From Melanocharis versteri (taxonomy: Eukaryota > Chordata > Aves > Passeriformes > Melanocharitidae), in the NCBI GenBank assembly GCA_013397845.1, contig VZTG01004580.1:124001-188000 (forward strand): DNA of 64,000 bases, written 5' to 3'. This document shows positions 52,001 through 63,947 of the stretch, piece after piece. The number at the start of each line of letters is the position of its first letter. The first letter of the stretch is position 1. Both the position numbers and the translations under genes were made by a program. The notes below the pieces were generated by a model. It was given only the letters and a program-made list of their open reading frames with translations, did no database searches and had not been told where the DNA came from.

Positions 52001-53665
52001 TTGGCATAAGAAACTGATTGACACTGTAATAGAGTCCCGATTAGAACAAGCCATTCAGTTTGAATAGATAAAATATGAATGACTGAGTTTTCATTGGGAG
52101 TTGCAAATCTATTGAAAAAAGCCTGAGTTTTATCCGAATAGAGGGATAAAGAACATGACTTGTGACATTTCATCTCTGTGAAAGGAAACAAAGAGCACTT
52201 AAGCAGTGACAGAAGACTTGCTGGTGCACAGTTACAGCTGCTGGTGTCCACAGCATGCAGCACTTGTCAGAGGCCATGGCTGCTTCAGTTCCAGGGTCTA
52301 CTTTACATGCTCTAAGTAATCACAAAGTCAATCATCATCTTTTTACACAGCACCAGATTATGTGCCAGATGACAAGAGAAGTGATTATTGTTCTTACACT
52401 ATCTGGATGATGTTTGTCTCGTGGTTATTTTGACATCAGTGAACTTTCCACAGATATTCTCTATCCAGAACAACTAAGAACAAAATCTCAGGTAAATATA
52501 CTCCTACCTGCCATCCTCTTGGGAAACAGGTTTGAACTACCTGCAGAATACATTTTTTTCCTCTTTTTTTCTTGATGCTGTGGTTGTTGGAGGAGATTTA
52601 ACAAAGTTGTCTGGATGTAAGACTCACAAATGACCAGCGAAGGCAGGTGGAAAAAAGCACTGAAAAAAATCTTGTCAGACATTGCTGACAGCACAGCTTC
52701 TATCAGAACACCAGAAGGATTCAGAGTAGTCACAGAGCCACAGCCATAAAATTGATTTGGAGGTGTATGGATTTCCGGGACCACATTTTAAAGCTCAAAC
52801 TCACAGAAGGCCACTAATGGCTCTCTGAAGAAATTCTGTGGCACTGGCTTAGTTTATGGTCATGAGAAAAAGCTTAGCTTTTGTGTGCAAAAAACCCCTG
52901 CAGAACTGGGGGAAGGGCTAAATAAAGGACCTTTGATTGAGACATGGGAACAGAGGTAGACAGGCTCTAATTTGGTGGCAGCATTTTTATCTGGTGAAAT
53001 TCCATTGCTACAAAATCTCGTGGTATGCCAGTTTTTGCTGTTAAATCTATTTTTATTAACATGGAAAGTGAAATAATCTCAAGGCTCTGGAGTAATCTGC
53101 CCAGTGTTTCACATGCACGTGCATTATTTTCAGTTTTGCCGAAAGAAAAATAGCATGTGCTTATCTGGAATGCTTTCTTGCCTCGCTCCGTCATGCAGTG
53201 ATTAATTACAGTTGCATTTCAGTCCCGTGGAACAGAGGATTTATAACAGAAATACTGCACAGTGTGCCACTTTTTTCAGCTCTGCATATCCAGACTGGGC
53301 TTGCTGCAGCAGGTTTTGCGTACGTCTTAAAATGCCTTGCAAGAGCTGAAGCTGTTGAGGATATTTTCAACCTTATAAGTCTGCGGAGATCTTGCGTCAC
53401 AGTCTTCTTGAGGCTGGTGGTATGTACAGCAGCATGCAGGAGGAAAGCTCTGCGGTGCAAAGCTGCTTAAGCACAGGCTGCATGACTGGTGGTGCTACTG
53501 TCTAACCCAGATTCCCCCGACTGCTTCAAAGGGCTGAGAGCCCTCATTCTCTCAAGCACATCTCTATTGCTCTTCCAATCAGTGGCTCATTTCTTACTGC
53601 TGGGAAGTAAAAATAGTCTCGTTAGTTAATGTATGAGCCTTGGGATTTTTTCTGATTGTACAGAG

Positions 53666-53738
53666 GATGACTTTGGAGATCACTTTTATTTCTGTGTTTG
53701 CTTTTATTTTCTCCATTGTAAAATGCAGGTAACAGTTC
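53666..53738 (+). mobile_element. MIR-like SINE remnant
   Basis: The stretch atgactttggagatcacttt, then tttctgtgtttgc, tttctccattgtaaaatgca and ggtaacagt follows the order of the conserved 3' half of MIR elements (gaccttgggcaagtcactt, cctcagtttcctcatctgt, aaaatggggataat). It is heavily diverged and truncated at both ends. The resemblance also explains why the block looks like a small exon with a hydrophobic peptide. Confidence 0.4.
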
Positions 53739-56700
53739 CAAATGCTTTGCTTTTAGCCACACTGCTGTCCAAAGAACTAAAGAAATTCAGTTGGACACGA
53801 AACCAGAAAACCACAGCCACGCAGACAGGAGAATCCTAATCTACTAATCACAAGAAAGGAGCCAGTTGCCATAACTCAGCCACTCAGTAGGTTATCACTA
53901 TATTATTTTGGAAGAAATTTTTTTCTTGTCAGAGTGTGACTCCTGTTTCACAGCGCCCTAGTTATCCCAGGCTCTGTATTTTCAAGACACGGAGCATGAA
54001 ACGGGAATCTACACTGAGAATACATGGTAGTCTAGACCACTGTAGCGTGGTCCTAGCTGAGGCAGGAGGTACGTGATGGAGGCTGTGGGAGTTGAGAAAG
54101 TGAGGGTTGCATGACACCTGAAGTAAGGTGCAGGGAGGCAATCATCAGTGGTACCTGCTGAATGAATTCTGCACACACATTTCAGTGACTGAAGGACCAA
54201 GGCGTCCAGAAAGGCCTGAAAATTGTGGCAATTACCTGTCACCTGAACACAACACCTCCCTGCTGGAACCTTGGCATACATAGTCAGCTTTAGATATGCC
54301 TCAGCAAGTTTTCTCCGCTAAAGCAAAGGGAACATGATGAAGGGTTTTCAGACTTCAGGAAGGACTGATACTTTGATGGCGTCACTGCAGGTTGTGCTTA
54401 TCAATATAGTTTTCCCTGTGTGACATTTACTGCCAACATTCACAAATAATTTCTTTCTGAAAAATAATATATCTAATAACCACCTCTTAAAAGTAATTTG
54501 TCATTCTTCCCTATCTTAAAGAAAATATTATTAGGATTAAAAAGAATGATGTCCTAATCTTATTTTTATATTTGATCAGTTTTCTTTCTTCTCATTTACT
54601 TTTATGTTTTCAGCACTCAGACCAATATAGGTCAAAATCCTCTTACTGATGTCTGTGAATACACAGTAATAATACTGGGGCTTCATGGAGGCATAAATAT
54701 CTGTCTGCCTACACTGCACTGCAGAAATAACAGGTTTAGTCAGTTTTCCTTTTTCTTCCATTATTTTCTAGCTTCTGCTTTCATGGTAGCATAACTTTTA
54801 AGGAAATGCTAGATCTTAGCTGGCAGAATAAACAGACAACAAATACTGAAACTGGTTGGAAGAAGTGTAATAACTTTTTTAGAAACCCATAATTAGCTAG
54901 GTCACAAGATAGGCATAGAGCATGTACCTTATTCTGTCAACACCCTGCTACCATAAAGTTAGGCTCTTAAAGTTATTCCTGAATCATTCATTAAATGCAG
55001 ATTAGACTTGCTGTCTTACCTAATCAAGCTTGCAGGCACTGAATTTCCTAAGAGTCTGGTGTCATTAGCTCTTCAGTCAGTGGGAATGCAATGACTAGGA
55101 GGGATGGCTGCCTATGTCAGACCTACTTTCTTCTTGTCTCCTTATCCCTCTTGGGCAATCAGTTTCATTTGAGTCCTTGAAACATCTTTTAATAAAGCTT
55201 TTTTTCAACCCTTATGGGAATCTCTAGTTTCTTTAAGCAACCATAAGCAAAATCTGTGGTGTCTGAAATACACAGTACGTTTTACTGGAGCAGACATATG
55301 ACCCAGTTTTTCCCTATTATGAGTAGTGAACACTTCAAAAGGCACAGTTTTGATCAAAGTGCAAACGGTTGAAGACAAATATAAAGTGGCTACTTCCTAA
55401 GTACAAAATATTTGATTGACTTGATGACGATTATTTATTTTGGGTGATAATTAGTATATTGCTTTTCTATTTCATATCCACGCTAAGAAAAATGGGCTCT
55501 GAATGACAAAAATAAACACTTTTTCAAAGGCTTATATTACTGAGAACATAACATGCTGAAGGAAGGCAGACTTTTCCTTCTCATGAATTGGGATTGACAT
55601 TTATCATGCAGTATATTATTATTGCATATTGTATATATTGTGGTGAGGATTTTTGAGGCCTAAGGTCTAGCAAAACATTAGTCATATACTTTGTTATTAT
55701 CATATAACTTTATTAAACACAGTATGGCGATTGATGACAAACCAGGTCAATTGCTCTAACATTATTCCTCAAAATGAAAATAATCTCAATACTCCACAAG
55801 TTTAGATTTTTTTTCTTGTTTGCTATTTTTCTTTCTGAAAGGCAGAGATACTTTCACAGACCCCTCTTCTTAACATAGATAGCTGCTCAGTTGAAATATC
55901 CTCTAAGAAATAGTAACAGATTTTCATAGGGGAATGATCTGACACTTCCATTTACCTGGAGACTTTACAAGGATTAGATAACTGGATGGGAATAGAATTT
56001 TACTCAATAGAAATTAGGAGCTGGATCCTGCAAGTCACTTATGAGCATGCTCAGATTTCTTCACTTGAACAGTCCCAACAGCCCAGCTCAAGCCCATTCC
56101 TCCATCCTATCCCCTTTCCACTGTTCCTCTGGATAAATCTCTAAACTGAACCTGAAAGGAACAGGACACCTGACTTTTCAACTATTCAGCCTCCTACCTC
56201 TACTACTCATGGAAGGATGGCCTTTCCTGTGCAATGAGTGTGGGAAACCAATTAAACTTTGATTAATGGATAGGATTACTCATGTAAGTGATTAGTCACA
56301 TCAGAGTTTTCATGATCAGGCCTTAACTCCTGGTGTTTCTTCCCCCATACCCTCGATGATGCGACGAGTTCTTCTCCAGAGAGAGAGAACCTTAGGAAAT
56401 GTAGAGCAGAAGGTGACATTTAAGAACTCACAGCAGGGGAATTTTACTCATTCTGAGATTACTGCATTTTGTATCTGTAGGCATTATCATTAATTGAACA
56501 CTTGTTTACGTCTGTAAAAATAATTTAAAATACTTTGGTTTCAAAATGCAGTCTGGGTATGACTTCTATTAGCAGTCAGAAAGTATTTAAGAGAGCCTGA
56601 TGCACTTCTACAGAGAGTAGGAGGAAATTATGTTTACCACCCTCTTTTAAGCTGATCTGCAAAATGCTGTCCTTTTAAATGTCTCCCAAGAACAGATTCT

Positions 56701-58775
56701 GAGTAAGGATGGTATATTTTCAAGCCCTGTTTTTCTCTTTTGTTCCAGCAAAATGCTGCTTTTGTTTTCTGTACTAGTTCTACTTTCCTTCTTGAAGCAT
56801 GATTATTAATCAATAAAACAACCAAAACACAAGCTCAGTGCATCTAGAGGCATTTAGGTATTGATTTTGATTCAAGGAATACATTATTTAAAACTGTCAT
56901 TTGAGAATAACACCATTTGACTATTTATAGTAACTTTTGATATAAATTTTTATACAGCTAATAAAGTGGTGAAGAGATGCACCATCCAAATTACAGTATC
57001 CTGCATCACCTGATGTATCAGCCTATTAAACAGGCTCATGCTCCTCTTCTTGAATCAAGTTTAAGTCAGCTGATTGAAGAGGGATTTAAGCAAAGGAATG
57101 AGGAAGCTGTTCCCTGACCTTTGAGTAGTTCCAACAAAGTATTCTGCTGCTACACAGTTTTGCAACTCAGGATCATTGGGTATCCTTCCTCCTTTGCTTT
57201 GGAAAGGGTCCTCCATTTCCCTGCTTAGGTGCACTGGACTCCTGAAGGCCCAGTTTGGAGCACAGAGGGAGAGAAGATCCCATGAGTCATTACACCAGCC
57301 TGCTTTTTTCTCTGTAGGTAGGGTGGCACAGGATGAGCAAAGAGGATCTTTCAATGGTCACAGGCTCCAGTTTTTACACTGATGAACCCTGCAGGTTCAC
57401 TGGAGTGAGGGTCCTTACACTTTGGGCTTCCCAAGACAGAAGGAGATCAATACTTTGCAGTGAATTTTCCAAGTCTTTGACCACTGAATAATATCACAAG
57501 CCTCATTAAACCCTATTCCTTAGGAAAAATATGTAGTTAATATGCACCTGTTACTTGTTTATCGCACATGGTATCATTGCATTTCTTCCCTCTTTCAGGG
57601 TGTGAGTTCGAAAGAGCAGTGACTACCTCTACACATACATAGAATACCTCACACCATGCAAGACTGTAAGGACAAGGCTTCTGTATTGCCTTTTTCCAAA
57701 TGTCCTGAGGGTACCTTTTTACTGTTTAATATGCTGGAGTGCACTGACATCCTCACTGGACAAAAGTGACTAATCAGGGATTAGGAGCAACACAGCTACT
57801 CCATGGGAGCACTGAGCCTGCTGAGCATCTGGGCCCATCAGCTCAGGCAACAGAGCTCACTTGCTTTGAGCTCCAGACAAAGTCAGCATTCTGAAGAGCT
57901 CCTTGTTAGGGCGAATGAGAGAATCACTGCACTGTAATCCACACTGGGCTGGGGATGTACCAAAAATGGCTTTGGTTTGCGGCTTGGATAAAAAACAAGA
58001 GTGAAATGTGGTCTAAAATTAGTTAGGGATGCCTGAAGAGTTTTGTGCATCTGCCTTTAAGAAGTTGGTGGCTGGGGAGCCTCATGCCTGAGTGAACCAT
58101 TGATGGCATCAAGGCAGCACAGCTATTTAACATCATACAGAAAGAGGAAGTGCACAGCAGTGAAATGTCCAGTTCCCACACAGACTTAAAATATACCAAA
58201 CATTCAGTGTAAGCAACTGCCACCAGGTGCTACATGAATGTATGGGGTGCTGCAGATTGGAAGAGGAAGTGGTGGATGTCAGAGGGTCCATGGGAGTTTT
58301 TTTCAATAAAGCTACTGCTTGTACTTTCATCACTCCTTGTTTCTATGGTACTAGATTTGACACAGCTGTTGCTTGCACGGCTTTCCTTTGAAGAGTCAGA
58401 AAATCCTAAAGCTGTCATTTAGTGAGTGATACTCTTCTATAAACTATCTGGACTTCTATAAATATTGCTGACTCCATGCAGGGCATCATTATCTTATCTT
58501 CCAGGGAACATCTCTAATCACAGTCTACCCGCCCATGTCAATCTAGGACACATCCAAGCCTTAGAAATAGCAGTGGAAAAATCGTAAAATGTTCTAACAC
58601 ATGGAGTTGGCAGACAAGTGCCAGACAAGATCACAAACTGTGCAAAATGAACAGTTTGCAAGTGAATGTGCTTCCCTCTTTCCCCCATCCAAGTGCTGGC
58701 TGAATATCCTATGATGATTTCAAATTAATGCACTAGCCTTTTTTTTTCCTTCTAAATGAATTTCCCTTTAATCAG
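53739..58775. other. No recognised gene
   Basis: AT-rich DNA in which both strands contain only short unfamiliar frames. No RNA gene, nameable retroposon or notable repeat was seen. Confidence 0.45.
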
Positions 58776-59025
58776 AGCTGCCTACTTGACAGTAACACAA
58801 TTACGTGCAGTGGAACATTGGTTCCATGACCAAAGTGGTCTCCTAATTTCCATTATGAATTCAGCAACAGTTTTCCAGTTAAAACAGGATGATGTTAGAA
58901 TGGGTACTAAGTCTGCTGTGCAACAACTGCAAGACCTAATTACAAACTCTTCATATGAGCAAGTAGTAAATAATAAAGGTCAGAAAGAAGAACTGGGTGC
59001 TTCTTTTCACCATTATCTTAATTGA
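58776..59025 (+). CDS. Candidate terminal coding exon, product unknown
   Basis: A frame open from the upstream ATG at 58756 continues through a plausible acceptor (a T run, then ccttctaaatgaatttcc, then ctttaatcag, cut after 58775) to a TGA at 59023-59025. If the exon begins at 58776, it completes a split codon and encodes about 82 residues. They look protein-like: hydrophilic with heptad-like leucines, including AAYLTVTQLRAVEHWFHDQ, then LLISIMNSATVFQLKQDD and SAVQQLQDLITNSSYEQVV, ending SFHHYLN. There is no signal peptide or membrane span. I do not recognise the family. It would be the last exon of a plus-strand gene extending to the left, convergent with the minus-strand gene at 61523. No upstream partner exon is identified, so a long chance frame is the main alternative. 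Confidence 0.28.
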
Positions 59026-59807
59026 ACTCACCATTCAGGAAATGAATCATGAATGCCAGGGAAATTGTTTTCTTTATTTCCAGGTTGGACTTAATATATG
59101 TCTCCCTTGGAAAAGGTTATCTATCCATTGCACTAGAGTCTAACTGCAAAATGTGAATTTGTGGTAAGTTCATGTATCATTTTATGCTGGAGAGAGGCTG
59201 GAAAGGGTTTTTTTTTTTTGGTGAGGATTTTGAGGTGTGGTTCTGTAATTTGGCTTACTTACAAAAAACAGGAAAAAGAAGAAAAAGACCAATGTTCCCT
59301 GGCAGACTACACAGGTAAGACATACTACAGGCTCTTTCTGTACACCATGTATGTGACTTAGGAACACCAGCTTGCACTGTCTGGCTGAATACAGAAGTAC
59401 TTCATCCTCAGCAAAGGCAAACATATGGCACTGGCAACATTCCAGGTAAACAGACTCACACAAACACTATGATAAATATATGGCTGATGTTGATTGTCTT
59501 TGCTGTTAGCTATTATTTATGGAGCAACCTTGAACTGTGATGAAATACAAGATTCGAAACTCTTTATTGCAGCAGTGGCTAGAACCTCAAGGGCATTTCC
59601 AGGTTTTTACCCTGGACATCAGTACACATTCTCTGTCATGTACCAGCCTGAATAATTTTTCAGCTGTTCAGGTACCAAAGAGATTACCATTCCTCAGAAG
59701 TCTTACTGCCTAGTATTCAGGGTATCATAGTTGTCAAGGTATGGCTTTAGAGTTTTAAAATCCAGAGCTCTTATGCTTTATTAAGTCTAGGAGTAATTTT
59801 TTAAATC
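59026..59807. other. No recognised element
   Basis: If 58776-59025 is a terminal exon, this would be its 3' UTR. No AATAAA lies close downstream of the stop: the nearest clear one on this strand is near 60460, and one at 58972-58977 sits before the stop. A short block ending in a donor (cacag then gtaagac at about 59314) lacks a good acceptor. Confidence 0.35.
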
Positions 59808-59940
59808 ATCCTTAGAGATATTCGGATGATATTCTGGCATGGTCCTGTGCAACATGCTGTTGGTGGCCTAGTGTAAACAATCTTCCCTGACCAGACGACC
59901 CCCAGAGATCTCATTCAACCTCAGCCATCCTGCGATTTTA
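59808..59940 (+). mobile_element. CR1 3' tail fragment
   Basis: The plus strand reads ccttagagatattcggatga, then ggcatggtcctgtgcaacat, gctgttggtggcctag, accagacgacccccagagat, ctcattcaacctcagccatc and ctgcgatttta. Each piece aligns in order with the last part of avian CR1 (ccttggagatattc, acatggtcctgtgcaacctg, ctctaggtgaccc, accagatgacctccagagg, cccttccaacctcagcc, attctgtgatt). A short stretch in the middle is altered or missing. It is strongly 5' truncated and fairly diverged. Confidence 0.8.
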
Positions 59941-60804
59941 TACTTCCTCTTAGCTTGCTTCAGCAGCTTTAAGCCACAATGAATTGGATCTGTAATTCCC
60001 ATTATAGAGGCGTAACCTCTTTTGCATTGTTTAGGAAAAATGCACAGCACTCGGGCCTGGGGATGATGCTTAAGAGTGAGAAAAGTATTCAAACCACTCA
60101 AGATGAACTTGAATTTGACAGCATAGTTGTTGTGGCAAGAGACAACTTGTAGCTTACTTTCGTAGCTCCATGAAAAAAAAATAACTTCGAACAACCAACC
60201 TGTGTCAAAATAATATTTGGTTTTTCTCTTTTTTGGTTTTGGGGGTTTTTGTTGGTGTGGGGTAGGATGGCGGGCATTTTAAATGTGGAAGCTTTTCTAA
60301 GGTTGAGATTTGACAGAGTTTTCTGAAGATCTTTGAAGCCATCTCAAAATGCATACATTTCCATCTCACATCTTTCAAGATCCAGTTGCTTCAGAACATA
60401 GCCTGCCCAACTGATACCTTATGAATTACAAAGTGATTCCTGACAGGGTAGCAAACTCATAATAAATTAATTAAAAAACTAAGGCCATAATCTAATGAGC
60501 CCATTCTTCAGTGTAATTTTGTTCAAAAGTTTTGTGAGGGCATCTTTCGTTATACATTCAACTTTGATGATAATTTGTAGTGATTGCTCAAAATTAACAC
60601 TTCCTTCTGCTATCAGAGAGAAGATACCTACTTAGAGAAAATTTCTTAACATATCCATATAGTCCTGCATTCATGTTCAGTGTCACTGAAGCAGATTCCC
60701 AATATATGTTTAGTAATTATGTTTAATATGCAACCATGTGAACAGATTAGTGACTCCTTACCAGAATTAAAATAACAGCAGGGAAGCAAAAATAGAAGTA
60801 TAAA
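59941..60804. other. No recognised gene; G/T-rich tract
   Basis: A G/T-rich tract lies at about 60216-60266 (tttttggttttgggggtttt followed by gttggtgtggggtaggatgg). Otherwise AT-rich DNA between the CR1 tail and the inferred 3' end of the minus-strand gene. Confidence 0.4.
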
Positions 60805-60810
60805 TTTATT
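60805..60810 (-). promoter_or_regulatory. Candidate poly(A) signal (AATAAA)
   Basis: Minus-strand AATAAA lies about 710 nt downstream of the TAA at 61523-61525. It is the signal I favour for the right-edge gene, but other AT-rich hexamers occur nearby and none is verified. Confidence 0.3.
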
Positions 60811-61309
60811 AGAGAAGTTATCTAAAATACAATATTATTTTCCTTTTTAAATTAGAACATATATTATTTCAATGAAAAGATACTTTGTATTATTTCTATG
60901 GTAATAACAACTTTTAAAGATAACATTTAATTTAGAACATTTTTAATTAAAAAACCCAACACTACCATTAAGACGTAACTACGGTTGTTGACAGCATGGG
61001 TAAAAATGCAAAACAGTCTCAAAAATATTTACATGTCAGTTTCTTAAAATCTAAGAAGTCTAATTCTAAATATTCATTTTGCTTAACTTTCTCAAAATAC
61101 CTTTTTTTTCCTAAATAATAGCTAGATTCTGTATTCCTGTGCTTCTTACAAAGCTTCAAGTTATCGTTAGTTACGTGAACTATCACACAAGTGGATGAGG
61201 TTTCTTAAAATGGCTTATTTTGCTACCACCATATCCTCTCCCAAGTAGCCAACATACTGTTCTACCAAAGTGTCAGTCGCAGTAATAGTCACCAAAACGC
61301 ACACAGCCA

Positions 61310-61334
61310 CCCACCCCCTGCCTCCCCCAACCCC
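61310..61334 (-). promoter_or_regulatory. Potential G-quadruplex in putative 3' UTR
   Basis: The plus strand has C runs at 61310-61312, 61314-61318, 61324-61328 and 61331-61334. The minus strand, which would be the transcript, therefore has four G runs of 4, 5, 5 and 3 with loops of 2, 5 and 1 nt. This meets the usual G3+N1-7 rule. It would lie about 190-215 nt after the stop codon. Confidence 0.55.
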
Positions 61335-61522
61335 ACACCTTAAGAACCCTTTCCCATTTGGCCAAGAGCCTTTCACATTTCATCAGCTGGCATTTCAGAT
61401 GCAGAGCAAAAGAAAGAATGGGAGACAAGACGTTGCCTGGGCACACATGGCAAAGTTTGATTTGGGCTTAGCAAAAGGGGCTCCTCACAAACACAGCATT
61501 CCTAACACTCTCAGCACTGAGG

Positions 61523-61642
61523 TTACTGGAAGGAGGCTCTGACTTCTCTGCTCTTCAAAGGCTGACATGGGCGCCAGTTGTCCACCATACGGCACACGGG
61601 CTCATTCTCAGCATTGAAGCAAAGGCCACGGAGTTTGCACAT
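61523..61642 (-). CDS. Terminal exon of a cysteine-rich, possibly saposin-like protein
   Basis: Minus-strand exon of 120 nt of coding sequence. A clean acceptor precedes it (gtgcctttttccacag, cut after 61643). It encodes 39 residues and a TAA at 61523-61525: MCKLRGLCFNAENEPVC, then RMVDNWRPCQPLKSREV, then RASFQ. It joins in phase 0 to the exon ending at 63948, giving ITVSPEQ followed by MCKLRGLC. This resembles the last part of a saposin-B domain (VSPE-x-x-C-x5-C), with two further cysteines and a basic tail. Against that, the spacing to the previous cysteine (17 residues) is shorter than in classical saposins. The methionine is internal, not a start. Four cysteines in 39 residues suggest a secreted or luminal protein. 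The gene is not identified and could belong to another cysteine-rich family. Confidence 0.7.
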   Translation of the reverse strand: MCKLRGLCFNAENEPVCRMVDNWRPCQPLKSREVRASFQ

Positions 61643-63947
61643 CTGTGGAAAAAGGCACAAATATCCTCAAATGCGTCCTCTCATTTCAGCAAGACTTTTT
61701 GAAACTACACATCTTGGGCCTGAACCGGAGCTCCAACTCAAAATTTTGCCCGCACTAGTGTCTAGAGATGGCATCAGCACCCACGTGTCTACATTTCATC
61801 CACACCACCTCCTGCCTCGACGCAGCCTCTCCTGTCCACAAAATATCCTTGCAAGAACAACTATGAAAGCACAGAAAACAAGGACATAGACACACATTTT
61901 CTGAACTTCACATGCAAAGAGTTGCTTGTCCCTGATCCAGATCTGAACTGAAATACTTTTAGAATCATCTGGAAGTTGTACAGTTTTGGCTCTTTTTTTT
62001 TAGTCCACTTGAAATAATAACTAAAATAGGCCTTACCCTTGGGTCAAAATAAAGCTGTTGAATAAATTCAAGTTATCCTGATTGTCAAATGCTGTGAGAG
62101 GGGAAAACTGCTTCACACAATAGGAGCATACTGTATAGTCGTGGCACTTGTTCCTAAAGTACAATTGGTGTTTGCATAATCTGATGTAACAAAAGCACCT
62201 TTATGTCTAAATAGGCATCTCCAAAACTCATAAAAAGATTGTGCCAAAATAATAACCCACCCCAAACATGATTTCACACAGACAGGTGGAAGTGCTGATA
62301 AATATATGTAGGTGGGACACAGGATTTCCTGCAAGTCATGTTCTAGACCATGTTTTTCCTCATTCAAGGAAAAATGCCCTCAGTAGTGACCTGTCTCCCC
62401 TGGACTTTACCTTCAAGACCAACCAGAACAAAATTCAGAGCTCAACCTCTTCCAGGAACTGCTGTGTCAGTACAACAAATAACAACAGGCTTGCTACATC
62501 CTGCTGTTATGTCCAGCTTCATTCTAGCTTTGGAAAACCTATTAATCTTAAACCTTGCATCAATACTCTGATATATGGTTTCTTGTTTTGATCAGTATGG
62601 GAAGGAAAAGGCAAACTGCCACACAGTGTGGAAATGTTGATGGTAATATGGAAGGATGTGTGGGGGGAAAAATAAGTGGTATCTTTTACCACTTGTAGGT
62701 GGTTGAAGTCAGTTTAGCAGAAAAAACCCACTATTTTGGTGAGTGTGCTCCTGCTTTATAATAAAACCATATTTGCAAACTTTGGATTATCAACAGCAAC
62801 AGGAATAGTTTGGAGTAAGTAAATAGTGTCAATTTTAATGCTCCCTTGCAGTTTACTAATGGCAATCAATTGCTGCTATAATTATTTCTTCCAATAGTTC
62901 TTCCTCATCACGTATTCTATCTTTTATTATGTTAAGTTCCACAACAGCTCAGTTGCATTTTCTTTCACATCAACTGAACAAACCCCCTAGAATTAGGTGC
63001 AGATTGTTAGCATATCTGCCATCAATTAAAGAGACTTAGGAATTTGAAGGTTAAACTAAAGCCCTTCAGGGCTGGTTTCTATTTATAGGCTCTAGATTCT
63101 ATTTATATCTCTCAAGCACACAGATCTGAACCCAAGAATGGAATCTTGCCTGTACGTAATTTCATTAATGGATGGCACAGAAAGCTAGGGCCAAGAGTGA
63201 TTTAATCTGCACAAGCTTCTTCCTACTAGGAAGACTATCCTTCTCAGGCTGGTCAACAGAGTATTATCTTAAGCAGCAGACTTCTGGAATCTGCAAGTTT
63301 TGCCTCTTCCAAACAATGGGAGCTCTGTTAGAATCATCACAAATCTGCGTAGGATTTCCCAGTCTGTTCTGTGACACACAGATCTTGCAAAAAGAGCTCT
63401 GTGTCCTGGAAATGCTGGAAAATCAACGGACCAACTACAGCTCTACAGTGTGAGACTGTGGATGCAGCACACATGCTCCCCAGGTGCTTGGTAAACCTGG
63501 CCTTTTCAGGGCAAGTACACCCAGAGAGGTAATTGCATGTACGGCAAACCTGCTGATGCTCTCAATACATGCTAGACTAACTCTGCATGTGCAAATGGTC
63601 CTTTCATGCATGCCTCAATTTTCCAGATTTTTACCACATGACAGCTCTAACCACGTATCTGGAAAATACCTGATAATTTTTTAAACTTCCCCCCCCATCT
63701 TCCCTGGAGTGTCCAAACAGAGAACAGCCTTACATTCTACAGCAAACTCTACATCCACAGGCAGAAGCAGAGTCCTGTCAGAAGAGGATTACCACTTCAG
63801 ACAGGTATTTTTGACAAGTGATGCTAGCTAATACCCTGCACAGCTCTGCAGTTACACTGCCACTTCATAGACCACCTGGTGGGCTGAACTGAAGCCATCA
63901 GTGTAACTCCAGTACACATCTACTGGCACCATCCATTGGAAACCTAC
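61643..63947 (-). other. Intron of the right-edge gene
   Basis: A 2305-nt interval bounded on the minus strand by a donor (gagcag then gtaggtttcc) and an acceptor (gcctttttccacag). Splicing keeps the only open frame of the upstream exon in phase 0. The interior has no clear additional exon. A run of seven C residues lies near 63690. Confidence 0.6.

Larger units (their letters stand above)
44721..53665. other. No recognised gene; short repeats only
   Basis: There is no recognisable protein or RNA family on either strand. An A run lies at about 46917-46929, a two-copy 34-bp-period repeat at 48468-48526, and a 21-bp palindrome at 48980-49000. Region 53198-53470 is GC-richer, contains CpGs and is open on both strands, but I cannot assign it. 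Confidence 0.45.
60805..61522 (-). other. Putative 3' UTR of the right-edge gene
   Basis: This region lies between the stop codon of the minus-strand terminal exon and the nearest good AATAAA. It contains a G-rich segment on the transcribed strand (61310-61334) and becomes increasingly AT-rich toward the 3' end, as vertebrate 3' UTRs often do. No other gene is visible in it. The extent is inferred. Confidence 0.4.

Noticed and set aside
52488..52784. 98-codon minus-strand frame with a gtagga donor near its end
   Set aside because: The acceptor would fall inside the frame at a T run, and the peptide is low in similarity to anything I know. Insufficient support.
53664..53728. Mini-exon encoding a signal-peptide-like sequence
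   Set aside because: The block is better explained by a MIR-like remnant, and no downstream exon was found.
59272..59314. Small exon ending at a gtaagac donor
   Set aside because: The upstream ag lacks a pyrimidine tract, and the block is mostly lysine and glutamate codons from an A-rich run.
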